Notes: generated from the sequence alone by a model not told the origin. A DNA stretch of 5,191 nucleotides from Spirochaetaceae bacterium (GCA_031290205.1 JAITNZ010000091.1:1-5191); one strand, 5' to 3'. Shown: positions 1 through 5,037, counted from the first letter of the stretch. Made by a program: numbers and translations.

Positions 1-119
1 TACCCCCCGCAGAGGGGGTAGGGCGCAACGCAGTGCGCCCGTAGGGGGAGACTTCCCCCTCCTCTACTGGATTACTACCATAGTGCCGCCTGATTTACCC
101 AGAATTTGGAAGTGCACCC
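1..119 (+). repeat. Left arm of 119-bp inverted repeat
   Basis: This arm is the reverse complement of 5038-5156 with one mismatch (C89 opposite T5068) and no gaps, so the two arms are 118/119 identical. The outer half consists of three consecutive perfect 7-bp hairpins: 1-7 with 14-20, 21-27 with 34-40, and 43-49 with 54-60, with loops of 6, 6 and 4 nt. The inner half (61-119) is less GC-rich and only weakly self-complementary. The arm starts at the first base of the window, so its true outer end may lie further left and no target-site duplication can be tested. No open frame crosses it convincingly. Confidence 0.95.
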
Positions 120-134
120 GAGTCGCTGAAGGTA

Positions 135-163
135 TTGACATCATGAATAATTATCCGTATCAT
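135..163 (+). promoter_or_regulatory. Sigma-70-type promoter for the receiver gene
   Basis: A perfect -35 TTGACA (135-140) is followed after exactly 17 nt by TATCAT (158-163), which is 5/6 to the consensus -10. Transcription would begin near 170 and leave a leader of about 23 nt before the ATG at 193. The promoter starts 15 nt inside the left inverted-repeat arm and reads away from it. Confidence 0.75.
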
Positions 164-192
164 TACAAGTAATTAATAGGGGCTTCCAGAAT

Positions 193-567
193 ATGGGTGA
201 AATAAAGAAAAAAACTATTCTTGGTGTTGATGATATGCCGGAAATGCTGACAAATATCAATGCTATTCTTAAAAAAGATTACGATGTCAGAACGGCGATT
301 GATGTTCAGTCGGCGCTGAAAATTCTTGAAACGACAAAGATTGATCTTCTTTTGCTCGATGTGGAAATGCCTACATTGAGCGGATTTGATTTTTTTGAAA
401 AATTGCAAAAAGACGAAGCGCTTAAGGATATTCCCGTCGTGTTCATCACCGCCAATGCCGATGATGAAACCGCTCAAAAAGCCATCAAAAAAGGCGTTCA
501 GGGCTACCTAACCAAGCCCGTCAGTCCGGCAGCGCTTCTTGACGCGGTTGCCTTCTTTTTAGACTAA
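193..567 (+). CDS. Stand-alone CheY-like response regulator receiver protein
   Basis: This 124-residue protein is a single phosphoacceptor (REC) domain with no output domain. All family key residues are present: the acidic pair D13-D14, the phosphorylated aspartate D56 in LLLLDVEMP, the switch threonine T86 in VFITA, and K108 in LTKP. Y105, three residues before the lysine, is the usual aromatic switch position. Such proteins receive phosphate from a histidine kinase in the cytoplasm and act by binding a partner such as a motor, a kinase or another regulator. The ATG at 193 follows AGGGG at 178-182 with a 10-nt gap, and a strong promoter lies just upstream. No histidine kinase or chemotaxis gene lies in the window, so the partner is unknown. 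The coding sequence looks more AT-rich than the downstream genes. The family call is firm; the pathway is not. Confidence 0.93.
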   Translation: MGEIKKKTILGVDDMPEMLTNINAILKKDYDVRTAIDVQSALKILETTKIDLLLLDVEMPTLSGFDFFEKLQKDEALKDIPVVFITANADDETAQKAIKKGVQGYLTKPVSPAALLDAVAFFLD

Positions 568-623
568 GGAACCATCGATAAATGGCTTGACTTGCTGCTG
601 CGCGGATTTTTGATTTTGGTGTA

Positions 624-652
624 TTGACATTACAAACCAATGCCACTATTAT
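624..652 (+). promoter_or_regulatory. Sigma-70-type promoter for the MATE-kinase gene
   Basis: A perfect TTGACA (624-629), a 17-nt spacer and TATTAT (647-652, 5/6 to consensus) put the start of transcription near 659, about 94 nt before the GTG at 753. The ten bases GTATTGACAT at 621-630 also occur at 132-141, in the receiver promoter. The exporter therefore probably has its own transcript rather than depending only on read-through from the receiver gene. Confidence 0.75.
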
Positions 653-671
653 ACCAATGTCGGCAGCAAAA

Positions 672-695
672 GCGTAGAATTCTGACGCAGTTTTT
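672..695 (+). terminator. Terminator-like hairpin in the MATE leader (possible attenuator)
   Basis: GCGTAGA (672-678) can pair with TCT and ACGC (681-683 and 685-688) around one bulged G (684). The very short loop means the innermost pairs may not form. Two bases later comes a run of five T (691-695). It lies about 13 nt after the predicted start of the MATE transcript, so it could end receiver-gene transcripts or act as an attenuator. The stem is short and the role is inferred. Confidence 0.35.
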
Positions 696-706
696 AGGTA
701 CCTTTT

Positions 707-744
707 CTCACGAATAAAGAGTCCAAATCTTTAATTGAGTGAGG
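707..744 (+). promoter_or_regulatory. Two-tier hairpin covering the MATE ribosome binding site
   Basis: CTCAC (707-711) is complementary to GTGAG (739-743), which forms part of the Shine-Dalgarno sequence TGAGG (740-744) of the gene starting at 753. Between them TAAAGA (715-720) pairs with TCTTTA (728-733) around a 7-nt loop, so the two stems stack coaxially. CTGTG (751-755, containing the GTG start) can also pair with CACAG (763-767). Together these suggest an RNA fold that limits translation unless opened. The complementarity is seen directly; the regulatory role is inferred. Confidence 0.35.
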
Positions 745-752
745 TTCATACT

Positions 753-2756
753 GTGGAAAATTCACAGCAAAGTAACAATTATCTTATCACGGAGCCTATA
801 GGCAAACTCCTGCCTAAATTTGCGATTCCGTGCGTCGTCTCTCTTATCATCTCGTGCCTATACAACATTGTTGACCAGATTTTTGTCGGAAACGGCATCG
901 GCTATTTGGGCAATGCGGCAACAGGCATCATCTTCCCGATAACCGTCGTCGGGTGGGGCGCGTCTCTTTTATTTGGGGACGGCGCGGCGGCATTCCTTAG
1001 CCTGTCGCAGGGACGCGGCGATACGAAAAGCGCGGGGAAGGCAATCGCCAACAGCATCCTCTTTTCGTTTTTATCCGGCGGGGTTTTAATACTCGTCAGC
1101 TATCTTGGCGGGGACGGCATTCTCCGCGCACTCGGCGCAACGGACGCTACCCTCGAATACACGCGCGATTACGGCTATATCATTTTCATCATGATACCGA
1201 TTGCGCTGGCGCAAAATACGCTGGCGGCGATCATTCGTGCGGACGGCAGCCCCCGCTATGCGATGATGACGATGGGTGTGGGCGCCGTCTTAAACATTGT
1301 GTTCGATCCCATCACCATTTTCGTCTGGGGCTGGGGCATCGAAGGCGCCGCCTATGCGACGATTTTCGGACAGGCGGTAAGCTTTATCTTGTGCGCGATA
1401 TATCTTCGCCGCAGCAAAACCTTCCGCGTCCGCCTCTCGGATTTTATACCACGATGGAAGGCGATTAAGCCCGTGCTGCCCTTGGGGGGAGGAAGCTTCC
1501 TTACACAGATATCTATCGTCGTCATCACCGTGGTGAACAACAAATTGCTCGTATCTTACGGCGCGAATTCCCCCTATGGCGCTGATATTCCGTTAGCAGC
1601 GTTCGTCGTCATCATGAAGCTCTTCCAGATTGTGCTGAATATCGCCATCGGCATCGCGGCGGGGGCGCAACCGGTTATCGGTTATAACTTCGGAGCAGGG
1701 AGGCACGACCGCGTGAAGCAGGCGTTCAAATATGTGATGCTCTGGACATTCATCACGAGCGCTGTCGCGACGATTTTATTCGAGGGGCTGCCGCACGCAT
1801 TTATACGGCTCTTCGGTTCTGACGGGGATCCTCTTTATACAAACTTTGCCGTCATGTGTTTACGCATCTATCTGTCTCTCATTATTTTTACCTGTATCCA
1901 AAAAGCGTGTGCTATTTTCCTGCAATCTATCGGGAAGCCCAGCGCCGCCATCCCCCTTGCGATGATTCGGGATGTTGTGTTTCTGATTGTGTTTTCATGC
2001 GTATTACCGGCATATATCGGCGTAACGGGCATATTCTGGGCGGCGCCTGCGGCGGATATTCTTGCGATGTTGATCAGCGCCGTCGTCCTCTTCCGTATAT
2101 GGAAGCAGCTTGATACGGCGGGACTGAAATCAGCATCTGCTGATACCGATGCAGTGAGCAAAGTGAGCAAACAAATAAAACCTTCCCGCAAAGGGGTGAT
2201 TGTTACTATCGCCCGCGAGCATGGCTCCGGCGGGAAATATATTGCTCAAGCAGTCGCCGAAAAATTAGGTATTCCATTTTATTATAAAGAGATGACCGCG
2301 CTTGCCGCAGAGGAGAGCGGGCTTGCACAGGAGTACATATCCGACCTCAATGCCAATTCACCCACGCTCATGCATGATTTATATCTGAGTACTGAACCGG
2401 CGCGTCTTGCTATCATCGCGCAAGATAAAATTATTCGCAAAATTGCCGATAACGGTTCCTGCGTGATTGTGGGTCGCGCTGCTGATTATGTGTTGCGTGA
2501 TTATGAAGATGTAATCCGTGTTTTCATTCACGCGCCGGAAGCCTATCGTATACAAAATGTGATGACGGTCTATGGCGACAGCGAACTGGAAGGCAAGAAG
2601 AGCATCGCCCGCTCCGATGCGGCGCGCGCCTCATACTATAAAAATATATCAGGTGCGGAATGGGGCAACGCGCAAAACTATCACCTCGTTATCGATAGTT
2701 CCATCGGCGCCGAAAAGACCGCCGCCGCCATTGTCGAGTATGTGCGCCGCCATTAG
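753..2756 (+). CDS. MATE-family multidrug exporter fused to a C-terminal cytidylate-kinase-like domain
   Basis: The first ~455 of 667 residues form a complete MATE transporter with about twelve hydrophobic segments. These inner-membrane antiporters use a Na+ or H+ gradient to expel drugs or metabolites. Family signatures include NIVDQIFVGN near 38-47, GDGAAAFLSLSQGRGD near 75-90 and QPVIGYNFGAGRHDR near 306-320. A polar linker (about 450-479) leads to a cytosolic domain of about 188 residues resembling cytidylate-kinase-like family 2. It contains the P-loop-like REHGSGGK (488-495), GRAADYVLRD (574-583), the R625/Y628-Y629 LID-type segment, and NYHLVIDSS near the end. MATE proteins normally stop near 450 residues, so the tail is an added domain. 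The GTG at 753 is preferred because TGAGG lies 8 nt upstream; an in-frame TTG at 735 has only a poorly spaced GA-rich stretch upstream. There is no frameshift, so the fusion is genuine in this sequence. The kinase substrate is unknown. Confidence 0.92.
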   Translation: MENSQQSNNYLITEPIGKLLPKFAIPCVVSLIISCLYNIVDQIFVGNGIGYLGNAATGIIFPITVVGWGASLLFGDGAAAFLSLSQGRGDTKSAGKAIANSILFSFLSGGVLILVSYLGGDGILRALGATDATLEYTRDYGYIIFIMIPIALAQNTLAAIIRADGSPRYAMMTMGVGAVLNIVFDPITIFVWGWGIEGAAYATIFGQAVSFILCAIYLRRSKTFRVRLSDFIPRWKAIKPVLPLGGGSFLTQISIVVITVVNNKLLVSYGANSPYGADIPLAAFVVIMKLFQIVLNIAIGIAAGAQPVIGYNFGAGRHDRVKQAFKYVMLWTFITSAVATILFEGLPHAFIRLFGSDGDPLYTNFAVMCLRIYLSLIIFTCIQKACAIFLQSIGKPSAAIPLAMIRDVVFLIVFSCVLPAYIGVTGIFWAAPAADILAMLISAVVLFRIWKQLDTAGLKSASADTDAVSKVSKQIKPSRKGVIVTIAREHGSGGKYIAQAVAEKLGIPFYYKEMTALAAEESGLAQEYISDLNANSPTLMHDLYLSTEPARLAIIAQDKIIRKIADNGSCVIVGRAADYVLRDYEDVIRVFIHAPEAYRIQNVMTVYGDSELEGKKSIARSDAARASYYKNISGAEWGNAQNYHLVIDSSIGAEKTAAAIVEYVRRH

Positions 2757-2769
2757 GGGCTAAGCGCCT

Positions 2770-2806
2770 AAGGCACTTTCATGCCTTCCGTTTGGTAAGA
2801 AAACGG
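2770..2806 (+). terminator. Tandem hairpins after the MATE-kinase gene
   Basis: Two adjacent perfect 6-bp hairpins begin 13 nt after the stop codon: AAGGCA (2770-2775) with TGCCTT (2782-2787), and CCGTTT (2788-2793) with AAACGG (2801-2806). No clear T run follows; instead a run of ten G (2805-2814) begins at the foot of the second stem. They may end or stabilise the transcript, but as an intrinsic terminator they are weak. Confidence 0.35.
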
Positions 2807-2844
2807 GGGGGGGGCTTTCTCAGGTAGTCGGCGCTACGCGCACA

Positions 2845-2874
2845 GGCTCGCCAATCTGCGGACCAAGGCGAGCC
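2845..2874. other. 8-bp perfect hairpin between convergent genes
   Basis: GGCTCGCC (2845-2852) and GGCGAGCC (2867-2874) are perfect reverse complements with a 14-nt loop. No T tract follows on either strand. It sits between the convergent MATE-kinase and ABC-ATPase genes and might contribute to stopping transcription from either side. Confidence 0.4.
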
Positions 2875-2877
2875 ATT

Positions 2878-2974
2878 AAGAATTTGTCCACTGATGGACA
2901 CTGATAGACACAGATTTTCACTCCGCAATTTTCTTCCCCTGCGTTAATCTGTGTGTATCTGTGGACAAATTCTT
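2878..2974. repeat. 'TTTGTCCAC / GACACAGAT' repeat, copy 1, with long hairpin potential
   Basis: The ends AAGAATTTGTCCAC (2878-2891) and GTGGACAAATTCTT (2961-2974) are perfect 14-bp reverse complements. Inside them ACACAGATT (2908-2916) pairs with AATCTGTGT (2946-2954), giving a long interrupted stem. The left part matches copy 2 at 4552-4613 closely but has an extra 10-base unit, because TGATGGACAC is followed here by TGATAGACAC. The element ends 4 nt beyond the ABC-ATPase stop codon. The T-rich TTCTTTTCTTC after the right arm means it could also act as a terminator for rightward transcription from the MATE-kinase gene, which is inferred. Confidence 0.8.
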
Positions 2975-2978
2975 TTCT

Positions 2979-3770
2979 TCAATGTTCCGAGAAAAAGTCC
3001 TCCATGTTGAAATCAAGCGTTTTACCTTCGCGGAGTAATCTTCGCAATTCCAGTAAGCGTCCGTTGAGCGCGGCGATAATTTTTGCGTTTGCCCGTTCCG
3101 CTTCGCCTGTGGTAAAAACCCCCCGCACCGCTCCGCCGCGTATGCAAAGGCGGCGCCCGCCGAGCAGGGCTATCGCAGGGTCGTGTGTCGAGATGATGAT
3201 GATCTTCTCGCCGCTGACGAGGAGATTGAGGGCGGCTTCCCGGTCGACGCCGGCGTTCTCGAGCTCATCTATCAGCACGACGGGCGAAGGGCTCAGCATA
3301 GCGGTATCGGCTATCATCAAGGCGCGGGACTGCCCGCCAGAGAGCCGCGTTACCGGCGTGTCGAGCTCGAAAGCCTCGCCGGTCAGGGCGTTGGCGGCGG
3401 CAGCGATGCGCCGGATGAAGCTGTCGTCCTCGACTCCGCCGGCTTGGATGCCGCGGGCTTCGGCGTGCATCGCTAAAAATTCGCGCACGGAGAGGTCCAT
3501 CACAAAGTTCATATTCTGAGAGAGGCAGGAGACGAGCTTTTTTTCGCTTTCAAAGCGCGTTTCTTCAGGCGGCGCAGCGCCGTCAACAAGCACACGCCGT
3601 CCTGTCGGCGTATCGCCCTGAGCAAAACATTCGATGTCCTCAAGAAACCGGCTCTTCCCCGCACCGGTCGGTCCCACGATGCAGACAATTTCCCCCCGCT
3701 TGCAGGTAAAATCCAGTTCCTCCGCGCGTCCTTCCTTGTCGCGCCCGCCTAGTATGGTAATGCTATTCAT
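2979..3770 (-). CDS. Soluble ABC-type ATPase, partner of the upstream GTPase
   Basis: This 263-residue protein is a single ABC nucleotide-binding domain with no membrane segment. It has Walker A GPTGAGKS (33-40), Q-loop glutamine Q85 in CLSQNMN, signature LSGGQSRA (143-150), Walker B VVLIDE with catalytic E169, and switch histidine H196 in ISTHD. The D-loop reads ELENAGVD where transporters usually have SALD, and a basic, probably helical tail (about 225-263) follows. All residues for ATP hydrolysis are therefore present. The ATG at 3770 lies inside the end of the GTPase gene (overlap ATGAATAG, 8 nt). GTGAGGA abuts this ATG too closely for a normal ribosome site, so translation is probably coupled by re-initiation. 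No permease or binding protein is nearby. A role with the GTPase in metal handling or cofactor assembly is more likely than ordinary import, but this is inference. Confidence 0.87.
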   Translation of the reverse strand: MNSITILGGRDKEGRAEELDFTCKRGEIVCIVGPTGAGKSRFLEDIECFAQGDTPTGRRVLVDGAAPPEETRFESEKKLVSCLSQNMNFVMDLSVREFLAMHAEARGIQAGGVEDDSFIRRIAAAANALTGEAFELDTPVTRLSGGQSRALMIADTAMLSPSPVVLIDELENAGVDREAALNLLVSGEKIIIISTHDPAIALLGGRRLCIRGGAVRGVFTTGEAERANAKIIAALNGRLLELRRLLREGKTLDFNMEDFFSEH

Positions 3771-4530
3771 TCCTCACGTCCTCCAGCGCCCAGTCCTTTG
3801 CGGCAACTTCTTCGGTTTCCGGTATCGCTATTTTGCGGATGATGCTGCTTGCCGTCACGTAGTCGCTGCCGATGCGGGTCTCTCCCATGCAGTAGGAGCA
3901 GAGTGCAAGGGGGAGCGGGAAGCGCATCTGTTTGTGTTCGACGCCCGCCACTTCGAGATCGTCGGCTGCTTTCAGCCTTTCCGCAATCGCCGCCGCCCCC
4001 TGCCCGGTAAGCCCGTTGAGGAAGTATATCGCCGCCTTTCGGTTCGCCTGACGGACGCGGTAGGCGAACACCTCGCGCTCAGCCTGAGAGACGATGTCTG
4101 CTTTCGTGATGATGACGATGTCGGCAAACATGAGCAGTGGTCCTGCCTTCTTCGGCGCCCAAACGCCGGCGAGGCAGTCGATGACGCAGACGGCGCGCAC
4201 GCCTTTGATATGCGGCGAACAGCGGTTGCAGAGTCCGGCGCTCTCGCTGATAAGAAAGCCGAGCCCCTGCCGCCGCCCCCAGGCAACGCAGGCTTCAATG
4301 TTCACGACAAAATAATGGTCGGGGCAGAGGTTGGCGGAAACCCCGCTAAGCACGGGTATGCCTTGTTTCCGGTAAAGCCTGTCATCCTCCGTCGAAATAC
4401 AATCAAATTTCACCACTCCCAGTTTTTTGCTGCCTGCCCCTTCGCTCTGCCCGCGTAAAATCTCGGCTATCTTGAGTATTGCCGCCGTCTTGCCTGCCCC
4501 CGAAGGTCCGGCAAAAGTAATCAACTTCAT
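3763..4530 (-). CDS. SIMIBI/G3E-type GTPase related to HypB/UreG/CobW metallochaperones
   Basis: This 255-residue P-loop protein has Walker A GPSGAGKT (8-15), a conserved acidic loop FDCISTEDDRLYRKQG (about 42-57), an ESAG switch segment (96-99) and a guanine-recognition-like TKAD (142-145, in place of NKxD). SIMIBI GTPases such as HypB, UreG and CobW deliver metals or help mature metalloenzymes in the cytoplasm. Two cysteine pairs suit metal binding: C101-x2-C104 directly after the switch, and C211-x2-C214 near the C-terminus. The ATG at 4530 is chosen because GGGAGGGAG lies 7 nt upstream. A longer frame from a GTG at 4575 would begin inside the flanking repeat and is unlikely. It is the first gene of a two-gene operon whose second gene encodes the ABC ATPase. 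No client enzyme (hydrogenase, urease, nitrogenase-like) is visible, so the metal and target are unknown. Confidence 0.85.
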   Translation of the reverse strand: MKLITFAGPSGAGKTAAILKIAEILRGQSEGAGSKKLGVVKFDCISTEDDRLYRKQGIPVLSGVSANLCPDHYFVVNIEACVAWGRRQGLGFLISESAGLCNRCSPHIKGVRAVCVIDCLAGVWAPKKAGPLLMFADIVIITKADIVSQAEREVFAYRVRQANRKAAIYFLNGLTGQGAAAIAERLKAADDLEVAGVEHKQMRFPLPLALCSYCMGETRIGSDYVTASSIIRKIAIPETEEVAAKDWALEDVRNE

Positions 4531-4538
4531 TTTTTTAC

Positions 4539-4546
4539 TCCCTCCC
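4539..4546 (-). promoter_or_regulatory. Ribosome binding site that fixes the GTPase start
   Basis: On the minus strand GGGAGGGA is followed by GTAAAAAA-type spacing to ATG at 4530. It is the strongest Shine-Dalgarno match in the window and decides against the upstream in-frame GTG at 4575. Confidence 0.75.
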
Positions 4547-4551
4547 GCTTC

Positions 4552-4613
4552 AAGAATTTGTCCACAGATGGACACAGATTTTCACTCTACAATTTTCTTC
4601 ATCTGTGTTAATC
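4552..4613. repeat. 'TTTGTCCAC / GACACAGAT' repeat, copy 2
   Basis: Starting at AAGAATTTGTCCAC (4552-4565), this copy aligns in the same orientation with copy 1 at 2878 onward. It shares AAGAATTTGTCCAC, GATGGACAC, AGATTTTCACT, AATTTTCTTC and GTTAATC. It has one GATGGACAC-type unit where copy 1 has two, and it lacks the right-hand closing arm GTGGACAAATTCTT. ACACAGAT (4572-4579) and ATCTGTGT (4601-4608) can form an internal hairpin. It lies in the untranslated leader, about 20 nt before the GTPase start, so it would be transcribed with the operon. Confidence 0.78.
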
Positions 4614-4653
4614 CCTGCATATTATGCCCCTCCTCGAGACTGGCACTATACAT

Positions 4654-4682
4654 ATCATATCACCGATTGGTATTTGTGTATA
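4654..4682 (-). promoter_or_regulatory. Candidate promoter of the GTPase-ABC operon
   Basis: Read on the minus strand, TATACA (4682-4677, 4/6 to the -35) and TATGAT (4659-4654, 5/6 to the -10) are 17 nt apart. Transcription would start near 4647, giving a leader of about 117 nt that contains repeat copy 2. It is the best match upstream of the operon but weaker than the other promoters here. Confidence 0.4.
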
Positions 4683-4687
4683 ATCGG

Positions 4688-4732
4688 TAGCCGCAGAGGG
4701 GGGATTATCCTCCCGCAACGCCCCCACGGCTA
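4688..4732. repeat. GC-rich repeat module with closing stem
   Basis: TAGCCG (4688-4693) pairs with CGGCTA (4727-4732) around a G-run/C-run core. TATCCTCCCGCAACGCCCCC (4706-4725) is 19/20 identical to 5155-5174 at the outer edge of the right inverted-repeat arm, in the same orientation. The CGCAGAGGGGG stretch before it also resembles bases 9-18 of the left arm. It looks like a diverged relative of the inverted-repeat arms. Confidence 0.65.
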
Positions 4733-4877
4733 AATCAACAGTTGTTGTGCCGTAGGCGAAGATGCGTGACCCGGGAAAGAAAGGATATGGGCAGGGTATT
4801 CCGTAAAAGACGGATAATTTTGAATAGAAAATACTTATTCGGTTTTGCGGTGACTAAAAATTGCAGGGTAAGTTTAG
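4733..4877. other. Non-coding stretch between repeat module and tRNA
   Basis: No convincing gene is present. Open frames here run into the tRNA and lack a ribosome site. A 5-bp hairpin TCCGT-AAAAG-ACGGA (4800-4814) is followed by TAATTTT on the plus strand, which is a weak terminator shape with no plus-strand gene to serve. On the minus strand, the direction of the tRNA transcript, no T run follows it, so the tRNA terminator was not identified. Confidence 0.5.
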
Positions 4878-4948
4878 TTCCCCAGGGAGGATTTGAACCC
4901 CCACAAGCAGATCCAGAGTCTGCTGTGCTACCATTACACAACCGGGGA
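4878..4948 (-). tRNA. tRNA-Gln (anticodon CTG)
   Basis: The cloverleaf is complete on the minus strand. The acceptor stem TCCCCGG pairs with CTGGGGA, including one G-T pair. The D arm is GTG/CAC with TAATGGTAG as loop, and the anticodon stem GCAGA/TCTGC encloses loop CTCTGGA (anticodon at 4914-4916). The variable region has 4 nt, and the T arm GGGGG/CCTCC encloses TTCAAAT. The discriminator base is A (4878), and the following bases are CTAAAC, so CCA is not encoded and must be added by an enzyme. The U1-A72 first pair is typical of glutamine tRNAs. The CTG anticodon reads CAG codons. The tRNA starts about 37 nt after the likely transcription start. Confidence 0.93.
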
Positions 4949-4991
4949 TCAGCTTAAAGGACGAAGTCTATTCAAGCCTCTCTGATGTTAA

Positions 4992-5020
4992 AGTGTAGGG
5001 GAAAGGCGCATTTATGTCAA
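4992..5020 (-). promoter_or_regulatory. Promoter of tRNA-Gln
   Basis: On the minus strand a perfect TTGACA (5020-5015), a 17-nt spacer and TACACT (4997-4992, 4/6 to the -10) place the transcription start near 4985, about 37 nt before the mature tRNA. The -35 box lies 17 nt inside the right inverted-repeat arm and reads away from it, mirroring the receiver promoter at the other end. Confidence 0.7.
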
Positions 5021-5037
5021 GCGGTGCCACAGACGCT

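Noticed and set aside
1..119. A CRISPR array or attachment site
   Set aside because: No regularly spaced direct repeats with spacers, no cas or integrase gene, and the repeat is inverted at the far end rather than direct. The tRNA is intact, with no partial copy of its 3' end seen elsewhere in the window.
163..477. Minus-strand frame antisense to the receiver gene
   Set aside because: No motif or ribosome site; it is a shadow of the receiver gene.
735..752. TTG at 735 as start of the MATE-kinase gene
   Set aside because: No well-spaced ribosome binding site, whereas GTG at 753 has TGAGG 8 nt upstream. The MATE domain begins later in either case.
2878..2974. Repeat copy 1 as a conventional intrinsic terminator
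   Set aside because: The paired arms are separated by nearly 70 nt and there is no tight T run in the operon's direction, so it is reported as a repeat with only possible terminator activity.
2953..3519. A 188-codon plus-strand open frame antisense to the ABC ATPase
   Set aside because: Low-complexity Ser/Arg/Ala-rich translation, with complete overlap of a gene that has every ABC motif.
3634..4458. A 274-codon plus-strand open frame antisense to the GTPase
   Set aside because: It overlaps the well-supported GTPase, has no recognisable motif or ribosome site, and long antisense frames are common in GC-rich coding DNA.
4531..4575. GTG at 4575 as start of the GTPase
   Set aside because: It would encode 15 residues partly from the dispersed repeat, and the strong GGGAGGGAG site points to ATG 4530, whose product begins at the usual distance from Walker A.
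4735..4957. Short open frames on both strands across the tRNA
   Set aside because: They read through a complete tRNA-Gln; part of the translation (PQGGFEPPQ) is a typical artefact of translating tRNA T-arms.
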